Shown here: in pieces, positions 25,064-33,114 of the stretch | Numbering within the stretch: the first letter of the stretch is position 1 | How the letters are laid out: every line of letters starts with the position of its first letter | DNA from: Streptomyces spiralis | GTDB taxonomy: Bacteria; Actinomycetota; Actinomycetes; Streptomycetales; Streptomycetaceae | Direction: 5' to 3' | Assembly: GCF_014654675.1 (NCBI RefSeq) | Contig: NZ_BNBC01000020.1 | Location: 91,358-155,357, forward strand | DNA: 64,000 bases | Notes under the pieces: model-generated | What the model was told of the DNA's origin: nothing | Seen by the model: the letters and a program-made list of their open reading frames with translations, nothing else | The model's database searches: none | Translations under genes and position numbers: made by a program

Positions 25064-26401
25064 ATGACACAGGCCCCCGCACGCCCCACGGCCGGCCGAC
25101 GCCAGCACGACCGAGAGATCGTCGCGCTGGCCGTCCCGGCCTTCGGCGCCCTCGTCGCCGAGCCGCTCTTCGTCATGGCCGACAGCGCCATCGTCGGCCA
25201 CCTCGGAACGGCGCAGCTCGCCGGACTCGGTGTCGCCTCGGCCCTGCTGACGACCGCCGTCAGCGTCTTCGTCTTCCTCGCCTACGCCACCACGGCCGCC
25301 GTCTCGCGACGTGTCGGCGCGGGCGACCTCCAGGCCGCCATCCGCCAAGGCATGGACGGCATCTGGCTGGCCCTGCTGCTCGGCGCCGCCGTCATCACCG
25401 TCGTCCTGCCCACGGCACCCGTCCTGGTCGACCTCTTCGGCTCCTCGCACACGGCAGCTCCGTACGCGACGACGTATCTGCGCATCTCCGCCCTGGGCAT
25501 CCCGGCCATGCTCGTGGTGCTCGCCGCCACGGGTGTGCTGCGTGGACTGCAGGACACCCGGACGCCGCTCTACGTCGCCGTCGCCGGCTTCATCGCCAAC
25601 GCCGCCCTCAACGCAGGCCTCGTCTACGGCGCCGGACTCGGCATCGCAGGTTCCGCCTGGGGCACCGTCATCGCCCAGTGGGGCATGGCCGCCGTCTACC
25701 TCACCGTGGTCATCCGCGGAGCCCGTAGACACTCTGCCTCTCTGCGTCCGGACGCCGCCGGCATCAGGGCGTCCGCACAGGCCGGAGTTCCCCTCCTCGT
25801 CCGCACCCTCTCGCTACGGGCCATCCTGATGATCGCCACGGCGGTCGCGGCCCGGCTCGGCGACGCGGACATCGCCGCCCACCAGATCATCCTGTCCCTG
25901 TGGAGCCTGCTCGCCTTCGCGCTCGACGCGATCGCGATCGCCGGGCAGGCGATCATCGGGCGCTACCTCGGCGCCGACGATCCCCAGGGCGCGCGCGAGG
26001 CCTGCCGCCGCATGGTCCAGTGGGGCATGGCGGTCGGGGTCGTCCTCGGGTTCCTCGTGTTGACGAGCCGCCCGCTCTTCCTGCCTCTGTTCACCAGCGA
26101 CGCCGTGGTCAAGGACGCAGCGCTGCCCGCGCTGCTCATGGTGGCGCTCTCCCAGCCGATCTGCGGCGTGGTCTTTGTGCTCGACGGTGTGCTGATGGGT
26201 GCCGGAGACGGGCCTTATCTCGCGGGCGCCATGCTGGTGACCCTCTTGGTCTTCACGCCGGTGGCGCTGCTCGTGCCCATCCTCGGAGGCGGACTCACCG
26301 CCCTCTGGGCTGCGATGACGCTGATGATGACCGTGCGATTGCTGACCCTGTGGCTGCGCTCGCGTTCGGGCCGCTGGGTAGTCACCGGTGCGACGCGCTG
26401 A
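25064..26401 (+). CDS. MATE-family efflux transporter (DinF type)
   Basis: A 445-residue multidrug and toxic compound extrusion transporter. It has twelve hydrophobic helices in two halves, starting REIVALAVPAFGALVAEPLF and including the family motifs ADSAIVGHLGTAQLAGLGVA and DALAIAGQAIIGRYLG-like (DAIAIAGQAIIGRYLGADD). Such proteins export cationic drugs or metabolites in exchange for H+ or Na+. The start taken is ATG at 25064; a GTG 6 nt upstream is possible and no Shine-Dalgarno sequence is obvious, so a leaderless mRNA is plausible. It is divergent from dnaB. Confidence 0.92.
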   Translation: MTQAPARPTAGRRQHDREIVALAVPAFGALVAEPLFVMADSAIVGHLGTAQLAGLGVASALLTTAVSVFVFLAYATTAAVSRRVGAGDLQAAIRQGMDGIWLALLLGAAVITVVLPTAPVLVDLFGSSHTAAPYATTYLRISALGIPAMLVVLAATGVLRGLQDTRTPLYVAVAGFIANAALNAGLVYGAGLGIAGSAWGTVIAQWGMAAVYLTVVIRGARRHSASLRPDAAGIRASAQAGVPLLVRTLSLRAILMIATAVAARLGDADIAAHQIILSLWSLLAFALDAIAIAGQAIIGRYLGADDPQGAREACRRMVQWGMAVGVVLGFLVLTSRPLFLPLFTSDAVVKDAALPALLMVALSQPICGVVFVLDGVLMGAGDGPYLAGAMLVTLLVFTPVALLVPILGGGLTALWAAMTLMMTVRLLTLWLRSRSGRWVVTGATR

Positions 26402-26403
26402 CC

Positions 26404-26417
26404 GTTTCACGTGAAAC
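26404..26417. other. parS site (exact)
   Basis: Exact GTTTCACGTGAAAC starting 3 bp after the MATE stop codon. It pairs with the site at 26432 (centres 28 bp apart). Confidence 0.95.
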
Positions 26418-26431
26418 ACCGTGCCTGTCAT

Positions 26432-26445
26432 GTTTCACGTGAAAC
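26432..26445. other. parS site (exact)
   Basis: Exact GTTTCACGTGAAAC, second of a close pair between the MATE gene and the rplI terminator. Confidence 0.95.
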
Positions 26446-26514
26446 ACCCGGCGCCGCATCGCGAGTGACGGCCGTGGAAAATCGCGGACACGACGCCCGT
26501 GGAACCACACCCGT

Positions 26515-26553
26515 GGAAAGGGGCCGCACCCTCGATGGGTGCGGCCCCTTTCC
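26515..26553. terminator. Terminator of the rpsF–ssb–rpsR–rplI operon
   Basis: GGAAAGGGGCCGCACCC and GGGTGCGGCCCCTTTCC form a perfect 17-bp stem with a TCGAT loop, 26 bp beyond the rplI stop. Being symmetric, it would also end the convergent MATE transcript. Confidence 0.9.
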
Positions 26554-26578
26554 CGACTGCTCAAGCAGCGCGCAGCAC

Positions 26579-27025
26579 TCAGGCGGCGACGACCTCGATG
26601 CTGACCTTGGCGGCAACCTCGGGGTGCAGACGCACGGACGTCTCGTGGGCGCCCAGGGTCTTGATCGGCGCACCCAGCTCGATGCGACGCTTGTCGACCT
26701 CGGGACCACCGGCGGCCTTGATCGCCGAAGCGACGTCGGCCGGGGTGACGGAACCGAAGAGACGGCCGGCGTCGCCGGAGCGAACGGCCAGACGGACCTT
26801 CACGCCCTCGAGCTGGGCCTTGACCTGGTTGGCCTGCTCGATGGTCTGGATCTCGTGGATCTTGCGAGCACGACGGATCTGCTCGACGTCCTTCTCGCCA
26901 CCCTTGGTCCAGCGGATCGCGAACTTCCGCGGGATCAGGTAGTTGCGAGCGTAGCCGTCCTTGACGTCGACGACGTCGCCCGCGGCACCGAGGCCGGAGA
27001 CCTCGTGGGTGAGGATGATCTTCAT
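26579..27025 (-). CDS. rplI: 50S ribosomal protein L9
   Basis: Large-subunit protein L9 (148 aa), which binds 23S rRNA near the L1 stalk. The N-terminal domain begins MKIILTHEVSGLGAAGDVVD with the L9 signature GYARNYLIPRKFA, followed by the long connecting helix and a C-terminal domain ending SIEVVAA. It is the last gene of the rpsF–ssb–rpsR–rplI operon, 18 bp after rpsR, and is followed by a strong terminator. Confidence 0.98.
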   Translation of the reverse strand: MKIILTHEVSGLGAAGDVVDVKDGYARNYLIPRKFAIRWTKGGEKDVEQIRRARKIHEIQTIEQANQVKAQLEGVKVRLAVRSGDAGRLFGSVTPADVASAIKAAGGPEVDKRRIELGAPIKTLGAHETSVRLHPEVAAKVSIEVVAA

Positions 27026-27043
27026 GAGTAGGTCACCCTTCCC

Positions 27044-27280
27044 TTAGCGCGCGGTGGACGTGTAGGGCAGCAGCGCCATCTCACGGCTGTTCTTCACGGC
27101 CGTGGCGACGTCACGCTGGTGCTGCGTGCAGTTGCCGGTCACGCGGCGGGCACGGATCTTGCCGCGGTCGGAAATGAACTTCCGCAGCATGTTCGTGTCC
27201 TTGTAGTCCACGTACGTGACCTTGTCCTTGCAGAAAGCGCAGACCTTCTTCTTAGGCTTGCGCACAGGCGGCTTCGCCAT
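27044..27280 (-). CDS. rpsR: 30S ribosomal protein S18, zinc-binding form
   Basis: Small-subunit protein S18 (78 aa), the partner of S6 on 16S rRNA. The N-terminal VCAFCKDK (CxxC) with the later GNCTQH supplies cysteine and histidine ligands of the zinc-containing (C+) form. Streptomyces usually has a second, zinc-free S18 made under zinc limitation; that copy is not here. The rpsF–ssb–rpsR–rplI order and the C+ type mark this as the main housekeeping gene. Confidence 0.97.
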   Translation of the reverse strand: MAKPPVRKPKKKVCAFCKDKVTYVDYKDTNMLRKFISDRGKIRARRVTGNCTQHQRDVATAVKNSREMALLPYTSTAR

Positions 27281-27360
27281 GGTGTTTCTCCTGTGTGATC
27301 AAGAAGTGTGGGTACGGCCCACCCGACCCGGGCCCGGCCCCGGAAGGCCGGCCGCAAGGC

Positions 27361-27933
27361 CTAGAAGGGGGGCTCGTCCGAGTAGCCGCCACCGCCGCCG
27401 GAGCCGCCACCCCAGCCGCCGCCCTGGTTGCCACCGGCGGGAGCGCCGGTCGCCCACGGGTCGTCGGCGGGAGCACCGCCCTGCTGACCGCCACCGGGGC
27501 CGCCGCCCCAGCCGCCGCCACCCTGGCCGCCACCGCCGCCGTAACCGCCCTGGCCCTGCCCACCGCGGCCGGCGGTCTTGGTGACCTTGGCCGTTGCGTT
27601 GCGCAGGCTGGCGCCGACTTCCTCGACGTCCAGTTCGTAGACCGTGCGCTTGACGCCCTCACGGTCCTCGTAGGACCGCTGCTTCAGCCGGCCCTGCACG
27701 ATGACGCGCATGCCTCGCTGGAGCGACTCGGCGACGTTCTCCGCCGCCTGCCGCCAGACCGAGCAGGTCAGGAAGAGGCTTTCGCCGTCCTTCCACTCGT
27801 TCGTCTGACGGTCGAAGGTGCGGGGGGTGGACGCGACACGGAACTTCGCGACCGCCGCACCGGAGGGGGTGAAGCGCAGCTCGGGGTCGTCGACAAGATT
27901 GCCGACGACCGTGATGACGGTCTCGCCTGCCAT
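27361..27933 (-). CDS. ssb: Single-stranded DNA-binding protein (SSB)
   Basis: A 190-residue SSB that coats single-stranded DNA in replication and repair. The OB-fold runs from MAGETVITVVGNLVDDPELR to about residue 110 and includes RVASTPRTFDRQTNEWKDGE. A long Gly/Gln-rich linker follows. The last residues, YSDEPPF, give the acidic aromatic-ended tip that recruits partner proteins. The gene lies between rpsF and rpsR, the usual placement for the essential SSB in actinobacteria. Confidence 0.97.
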   Translation of the reverse strand: MAGETVITVVGNLVDDPELRFTPSGAAVAKFRVASTPRTFDRQTNEWKDGESLFLTCSVWRQAAENVAESLQRGMRVIVQGRLKQRSYEDREGVKRTVYELDVEEVGASLRNATAKVTKTAGRGGQGQGGYGGGGGQGGGGWGGGPGGGQQGGAPADDPWATGAPAGGNQGGGWGGGSGGGGGYSDEPPF

Positions 27934-28009
27934 GGGGAACCTCTCGGCGGGTGTGCTGCTGGCTGCTTGTGCTGCTACTCGAATCCCGAGACCGGCTGAG
28001 CGGGAGGGC

Positions 28010-28300
28010 TCAGTGGGTCTCGGGGCGGAGGACCTTGGTCCGGAGGACCGACTCGTTCAGGTTCATCTGGCGGTCGAGCTCCTTGACGACCGCAGGCTCG
28101 GCCTGCAGGTCGATGACCGAGTAGATGCCCTCGGGCTTCTTCTTGATCTCGTACGCGAGACGACGACGGCCCCAGGTGTCGACCTTCTCGACCTTTCCGC
28201 CGCCGTCACGGACGACAGAGAGGAAGTTCTCGATCAGCGGGGAGACAGCGCGCTCCTCGACGTCGGGGTCGAGGATGACCATCACCTCGTAGTGACGCAT
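28010..28300 (-). CDS. rpsF: 30S ribosomal protein S6
   Basis: Small-subunit protein S6 (96 aa), beginning MRHYEVMVILDPDVEERAVS, with DTWGRRRLAYEIKKKPEGIY in the core. The start ATG at 28300 has AAAGGAGGTGGG about 7 nt upstream, a very strong ribosome site, so the longer in-frame reading upstream is rejected. First gene of the rpsF–ssb–rpsR–rplI operon; the promoter must lie in the 297-bp divergent gap upstream. Confidence 0.98.
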   Translation of the reverse strand: MRHYEVMVILDPDVEERAVSPLIENFLSVVRDGGGKVEKVDTWGRRRLAYEIKKKPEGIYSVIDLQAEPAVVKELDRQMNLNESVLRTKVLRPETH

Positions 28301-28597
28301 GTGGAACCCACCTCCTTTGGACTCAGCGGCCACGGTCGTTCCGTGGCAGGAGGGTTGTGATGCGTACGCAATCGTGCTTGCCAGTAAATCAGCCGGCACT
28401 GACAATCGGGGTCGGCCGACGGAATCTCCGGGCCGTCCCCAGGTTGCCCTGGCTTCGGTCCGGGCAGACACGAGTGCAGACGGTACAGACTACCCGCACC
28501 CCCGCTTCCGGTTGAAATCGGGGCGCAGGACCCGGCAACCTGGACACCTCGGGTGTGCACGGCGCTACGATGCGCCGCTTTTCGCTGGAGGTGCCCC

Positions 28598-28921
28598 ATG
28601 GCACAGACGATGCGACCGAACACCGCCGCGAGCAACGGGCTTTTCGCCACGGACGGCAAGTCCCATCCGCTGCAGGACACCCTGCTCGCGGTGACCCTGG
28701 TGCTGGGTGTGCTCGCCTTCATCACCGGGCTCCTCTTCCACAACCTGCATCTGGTGAGCTCCTGGGCCGGACTGGCGGGCATCCTCACCGGGGCGTACGG
28801 CCAGTGGGTCTCCGTGACCACACGCGAACGCTTCGGGCTGATCCTCGGCCTCGGCGCCGCCGCGATCGGCTTCTTCCTCGGCATGGCACACGGCGGCCTC
28901 TTCGGCGGCGTCATCAGCTGA
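28598..28921 (+). CDS. Small conserved membrane protein, function unknown
   Basis: A 107-residue protein with three hydrophobic segments (LAVTLVLGVLAFITGLLFH, SSWAGLAGILTGAYGQW and LILGLGAAAIGFFLGMAHGGLFGGV) after a polar N-terminus. I do not recognise a named family. The start ATG at 28598 is preceded by GGAGGTG with 4–5 nt spacing. It is divergent from rpsF and precedes femX, with a GC-rich inverted repeat between. Confidence 0.8.
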   Translation: MAQTMRPNTAASNGLFATDGKSHPLQDTLLAVTLVLGVLAFITGLLFHNLHLVSSWAGLAGILTGAYGQWVSVTTRERFGLILGLGAAAIGFFLGMAHGGLFGGVIS

Positions 28922-28949
28922 CGCCGGGCATCCCGGCCGCTCCTGTCCC

Positions 28950-28983
28950 GGACGGCGTCCGCCCGACCCCGCGGGCGCCGTCC
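28950..28983 (+). terminator. Possible terminator before femX
   Basis: GGACGGCG…GCCCG pairs with CGGGC GCCGTCC across a short loop, with a 3-nt bulge (TCC). It lies between the small membrane protein gene and femX on the same strand. The imperfect stem makes this a moderate call. Confidence 0.45.
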
Positions 28984-29133
28984 GTCCGACCCGCAGCACG
29001 CCCCGGCCAGGCAATGGGCCGGGGCGAAGGTTGCGTGCGGCCAGAGTGCGCGCTCCCGGGGCGCAGTAGGCTTCGGCGCGAGAGCCGGAGCCCCTGAACC
29101 CATGGGGACACGCCAGCCCGAGGAGCGCCCCGA

Positions 29134-30255
29134 ATGAGCCTGACCCTGAGGACCATCAGTCGAGAGCAGCATCTGGCCTACATCCAGAGTCTGCCGGCGG
29201 CGAGTCACATGCAGGTCCCGGCATGGGCGGACGTCAAGGCGGAGTGGCGCTCGGAGAATCTCGGCTGGTTCGACGACCGTACCGGCGAGATGGTCGGTGC
29301 CGGCCTGGTCCTCTACCGTCAGCTGCCCAAGATCAAGCGCTACCTCGCCTATCTGCCCGAGGGCCCGGTCATCAACTGGTTCGCGCCGAACCTCGACGAC
29401 TGGATCCAGCCGATGCTGGCGCACCTGAAGCAGCAGGGTGCCTTCTCGGTGAAGATGGGCCCGCCGGTGATCATCCGCCGCTGGAGCTCGGAGACCATCA
29501 AGAGGGGCATCCAGGACTCCGACGTCAAGCGCCTGCGCGACCTCGAGGCCGACTTCATCGAGCCCCGCGCCTTCGAGGTCGCCGACAAGCTGCGCCGTAT
29601 GGGCTGGCAGCAGGGCGAGGACGGGGGCGCCGGCTTCGGCGACGTACAGCCCCGCTACGTCTTCCAGGTGCCGCTCGCCAACCGGTCCCTGGAAGAGGTG
29701 CACAAGAACTTCAACCAGCTGTGGCGCCGCAACATCAAGAAGGCCGAGAAGGCGGGCGTCGAGGTCGTCCAGGGCGGCTACCACGACCTGGAGGAGTGGC
29801 AGCGGCTGTACGAGATCACGGCCGTGCGCGACCACTTCCGGCCGCGCCCGCTGTCGTACTTCCAGCGCATGTGGATGGCCCTCAACTCGGAGGACCCCAA
29901 CCGCATGCGGCTGTACTTCGCCCGGCACAACGGCGTGAACCTGGCCGCGGCGACGATGCTGATCGTCGGTGGCCACGTCTGGTACTCCTACGGGGCCTCC
30001 GACAACATCGGCCGTGAGGTCCGTCCTTCGAACGCGATGCAGTGGCGGATGCTGCGGGACGCCTACGCCCTCGGCGCCACGGTCTACGACCTGCGCGGCA
30101 TCTCCGACTCGCTGGACGAGACCGACCACCTGTTCGGCCTGATCCAGTTCAAGGTCGGCACCGGCGGGCAGGCCGCCGAGTACCTCGGCGAGTGGGACTT
30201 CCCGCTGAACAAGCTGCTCCACAAGGCGCTCGACATCTACATGTCGCGTCGCTGA
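29134..30255 (+). CDS. femX: FemX-type peptidoglycan bridge aminoacyltransferase
   Basis: A 373-residue FemABX-family transferase, which uses aminoacyl-tRNA to add an amino acid to the stem peptide of the lipid-linked peptidoglycan precursor. In Streptomyces, whose wall has a glycine bridge on LL-diaminopimelate, FemX adds that glycine. Seen: two GNAT-like halves, PRYVFQVPLANRSLEEVHKN and the C-terminal YDLRGISDSLDETDHLFGLI followed by a basic end. The start ATG at 29134 follows GAGGAGCGCCCCGA. The alanine-racemase-like gene starts about 100 bp downstream. Confidence 0.92.
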   Translation: MSLTLRTISREQHLAYIQSLPAASHMQVPAWADVKAEWRSENLGWFDDRTGEMVGAGLVLYRQLPKIKRYLAYLPEGPVINWFAPNLDDWIQPMLAHLKQQGAFSVKMGPPVIIRRWSSETIKRGIQDSDVKRLRDLEADFIEPRAFEVADKLRRMGWQQGEDGGAGFGDVQPRYVFQVPLANRSLEEVHKNFNQLWRRNIKKAEKAGVEVVQGGYHDLEEWQRLYEITAVRDHFRPRPLSYFQRMWMALNSEDPNRMRLYFARHNGVNLAAATMLIVGGHVWYSYGASDNIGREVRPSNAMQWRMLRDAYALGATVYDLRGISDSLDETDHLFGLIQFKVGTGGQAAEYLGEWDFPLNKLLHKALDIYMSRR

Positions 30256-30357
30256 CCTCGCGTTCTCCGCGTCGACACCGTTGCTCCGCTTCGACACCGT
30301 CGGCAATTCCCACACTTCTGATTCACCGCAGCCACGAGAAAGGTTCCGGGTCCGGCC

Positions 30358-31389
30358 ATGGCGCTCACGCTCTACGTCGACACCGCGCGCTGGCGGGCGC
30401 ACCACAAGCACGTGCAGGAGCAGTTCCCGGGGCTGGTCCCGGTCTGCAAGGGCAACGGCTACGGCTTCGGCCACGAGCGGCTGGCGGAGGAGGCCACCCG
30501 GCTCGGCTCGGACGTCCTCGCCGTCGGCACGACCTACGAGGCCGCGCGGATCAAGGACTGGTTCGGTGGCGACCTGCTGGTGCTGACCCCCTACCGGCGC
30601 GGCGAGGAGCCCGTGCCGCTGCCCGACCGGGTGATCCGCTCGGTGTCGTCGATCGACGGCGTGTACGGCCTCGTCGGGGCGCGTGTCGTCATCGAGGTGA
30701 TGTCCTCGATGAAGCGGCACGGCGTCAGCGAGCAGGAGTTGCCCCAGCTGCACGCCGCCATCGAGAACGTCCGCCTGGAAGGCTTCGCCATCCACCTGCC
30801 GCTGGACCGCACCGACGGCTCGGACGCCGTCGAGGAGGTCATCGGCTGGATGGACCGGCTGCGCGCGGCGCGGCTTCCGCTGCACACGATGTTCGTCAGC
30901 CACCTCAAGGCCGAAGAGCTCGCCCGGCTGCAGCAGCAGTTCCCGCAGACCCGGTTCCGCGCCCGCATCGGCACGCGGCTGTGGCTCGGCGACCACGAGG
31001 CCACCGAGTACCGCGGCGCGGTCCTGGACGTCACACGGGTGGCCAAGGGCGACCGCTTCGGCTACCGCCAGCAGAAGGCGGCCTCCGACGGCTTCCTCGT
31101 CGTCGTGGCGGGCGGCACGTCGCACGGAGTGGGCCTGGAGGCGCCCAAGGCGCTGCACGGCGTCATGCCGCGCGCCAAGGGCGTGGCACGGGCCGGGCTG
31201 GCCACGGTGAACCGGAACCTCTCGCCGTTCGTCTGGGGCGGCAAGCAGCGCTGGTTCGCCGAGCCCCCGCACATGCAGGTCTCCATCCTGTTCGTGCCCT
31301 CGGACGCGCCGGAGCCGAAGGTCGGGGACGAACTGGTGGCCCATCTGCGGCACACCACCACGCAGTTCGACCGGCTCGTGGACCGCTGA
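30358..31389 (+). CDS. Alanine racemase-like PLP protein
   Basis: A 343-residue fold-type III PLP protein. Near the N-terminus VPVCKGNGYGFGHERLAEEA carries the PLP lysine (compare VKANAYGHG in alanine racemase). The barrel continues through HTMFVSHLKAEELARL and RARIGTRLWLG. The C-terminal domain has DRFGYRQQKAASDGFLVVVA where alanine racemases show the GYADG stretch with the second catalytic Tyr region, and I do not see that motif clearly. It may be a racemase with an altered site or a PLP protein of other function. Co-direction with femX suggests a peptidoglycan role. Confidence 0.8.
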   Translation: MALTLYVDTARWRAHHKHVQEQFPGLVPVCKGNGYGFGHERLAEEATRLGSDVLAVGTTYEAARIKDWFGGDLLVLTPYRRGEEPVPLPDRVIRSVSSIDGVYGLVGARVVIEVMSSMKRHGVSEQELPQLHAAIENVRLEGFAIHLPLDRTDGSDAVEEVIGWMDRLRAARLPLHTMFVSHLKAEELARLQQQFPQTRFRARIGTRLWLGDHEATEYRGAVLDVTRVAKGDRFGYRQQKAASDGFLVVVAGGTSHGVGLEAPKALHGVMPRAKGVARAGLATVNRNLSPFVWGGKQRWFAEPPHMQVSILFVPSDAPEPKVGDELVAHLRHTTTQFDRLVDR

Positions 31390-31404
31390 GCGGCCCAGCT
31401 ACGC

Positions 31405-31442
31405 CGAAGGCCGTACACGATGCTTACCGTGTACGGCCTTCG
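31405..31442. terminator. Bidirectional terminator
   Basis: CGAAGGCCGTACACG and CGTGTACGGCCTTCG form a perfect 15-bp stem with an 8-nt loop, between the convergent racemase-like and glycosyltransferase genes. Confidence 0.88.
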
Positions 31443-31472
31443 CTCTTCCTGAAGCTCCTCAGCGCCGTTCGC

Positions 31473-32987
31473 TCACAGCGAACGGTCGTCGGGTGGCGCC
31501 GGGATCCGACTGCCCCACTCCACCGGAGGCCCGCCGAAGTGTGCCGCGTGGAGCCGGGAATGACCCGAGGTGCCGAGGACGAAGGCATCCGGCGCGCCGT
31601 CGAGCACACCCCCCGAGGGATCGTCGTCCCCGCCCTGGCGCACCACGTCCCGCTCCGGCATCAGGATGTCGCGGACGACGATCGCGCACAGGTACACCGT
31701 CCCCGCCAGATGCACGGCGATCGCCCACTGGTAGCCGTGGGTCGGCAGTCCCTTGTGCGCGTCCCCGCTGGTCGTGTACGCGAGGTACATCCAGATACCG
31801 AGGAAGTACGCCACCTCGCAGGCCTGCCAGATCAGGAAGTCCCGCCACTTCGGGCGGGCCAGCACCGCGAGCGGGACCAGCCACAGCACGTACTGCGGTG
31901 AATAGACCTTGTTGGTGAGGATGAACGCCGCCACCACCAGGAAGGCCAGCTGGGCGAAGCGCGGGCGGCGAGGAGCGAACAGAGCCAGCGCCGCGATGCC
32001 GAGGAAGCACAGCACCACGAGCAGCGTAGCCACGGTGTTGACGAAGTCGATGCTGGGCGGACTGCTGGAGTTCTGGGCCCAGATCAGCCAGAAGGATCCG
32101 AAGTCGACGCCCCGGTCGTGGCTGAACCGGTAGAACTGCCACCAGCCGTCGGAGGCGAAGGCCATCACCGGCACGTTCACCACCAGCCAGGCGACGACCG
32201 CACCCGCCAGGGCCTTGCCGAAGTCCCGCCATCGGCCCGCGCGCCAGCACAGCACGAGCAGGGGGCCGAGCAGGAGCACCGGGTAGAGCTTGGCGGCCGT
32301 GGCGAGCCCCAGGAGGACGCCGAAGGCGAGGGAGCGCCGCCGGGACCACATCAGCATCGCGGCGGCCGTCAGGGCGACCGCCAGCAGGTCCCAGTTGATG
32401 GTCGCGGTCAGCGCGAAGGCCGGCGCCAGGGCCACCAGCAGACCGTCCCAGGGCCGCCGGGCATGCGTGCGGACCACACAGACGGCGATGACGGCCGCGC
32501 AGACCATCAGCATCCCGGCGTTGACCATCCAGTACCACTGCTCCTGGTGCTGGATGGTGCCGCTGTGCGGGGTCAGCCAGGAGGCCACCTCCATGAACAC
32601 ACCGGTCAGCACCGGATACTCGAGATACGGCATGTCGCCGGTGAGCTTGTCGAAGTAGGGCACGAGACCGTCGGCGAAGCCGCGCCCCTGGTAGAGGTGC
32701 GGGATGTCCGAGTAGCAGGCCTTCGTGTACTGAGAGCTGGCCCCGAAGAACCATGCGCTGTGGTAGCAGGGCGCCTTCTGGACCAGTCCGAGGGCGAACA
32801 TGCCGATCGCGACGAGCGCGACGACCCGCACCGGAGTCCACCAGGACGTCCCGAGCAGGGCGCGCCGCCCGGCAGGACCGCCGATCAGCTCGCTGCCGGC
32901 CGCGGCGACCTCGTCCTCCCTGGTCGGCCGCACCGGGCCGGGGGCGGGCTCATGCACGCTCGCTTGCGTCGATTCAGCACTGGGCAT
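31473..32987 (-). CDS. Glycosyltransferase 87 (DUF2029)-type polytopic membrane protein
   Basis: A 504-residue protein with about ten hydrophobic helices. The extracytoplasmic loop after the first helix reads SDIPHLYQGRGFADGLVPYF and DMPYLEYPVLTGVFMEVASW, with the acidic residues typical of GT-C mannosyltransferases of the DUF2029/GT87 group. Family members in mycobacteria use polyprenyl-phosphate mannose; the acceptor here is unknown. The last 70 residues are polar and probably cytoplasmic. The start ATG at 32987 (MPSAESTQ) is chosen; in-frame sequence upstream reads through a terminator hairpin. Confidence 0.85.
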   Translation of the reverse strand: MPSAESTQASVHEPAPGPVRPTREDEVAAAGSELIGGPAGRRALLGTSWWTPVRVVALVAIGMFALGLVQKAPCYHSAWFFGASSQYTKACYSDIPHLYQGRGFADGLVPYFDKLTGDMPYLEYPVLTGVFMEVASWLTPHSGTIQHQEQWYWMVNAGMLMVCAAVIAVCVVRTHARRPWDGLLVALAPAFALTATINWDLLAVALTAAAMLMWSRRRSLAFGVLLGLATAAKLYPVLLLGPLLVLCWRAGRWRDFGKALAGAVVAWLVVNVPVMAFASDGWWQFYRFSHDRGVDFGSFWLIWAQNSSSPPSIDFVNTVATLLVVLCFLGIAALALFAPRRPRFAQLAFLVVAAFILTNKVYSPQYVLWLVPLAVLARPKWRDFLIWQACEVAYFLGIWMYLAYTTSGDAHKGLPTHGYQWAIAVHLAGTVYLCAIVVRDILMPERDVVRQGGDDDPSGGVLDGAPDAFVLGTSGHSRLHAAHFGGPPVEWGSRIPAPPDDRSL

Positions 32988-33023
32988 GCCGCCATCCTGC
33001 CGTACGTGTCTCGGAAAAGCCGT

Positions 33024-33054
33024 GGGCCGCCGCACCTCGACGGTGCGACGGCCC
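33024..33054 (-). terminator. Terminator of the PBP gene
   Basis: GGGCCG-C-CGCACC pairs with GGTGCG-A-CGGCCC (one internal mismatch) around TCGAC. It lies downstream of the PBP stop on the minus strand, next to a parS site. Confidence 0.7.
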
Positions 33055-33056
33055 AT

Positions 33057-33070
33057 GTTTCACGTGAAAC
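33057..33070. other. parS site (exact)
   Basis: Exact GTTTCACGTGAAAC, 2 bp from the PBP terminator hairpin. Confidence 0.95.
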
Positions 33071-33114
33071 GTCCTTACCGGACGGCGCCGGATCCCGGGC
33101 TCACGGCTTCACGG

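Noticed and set aside
28282..31353. A 1023-residue open frame on the minus strand opposite femX and the racemase-like gene
   Set aside because: Low-complexity product with no motif; femX and the PLP protein on the plus strand are clear.
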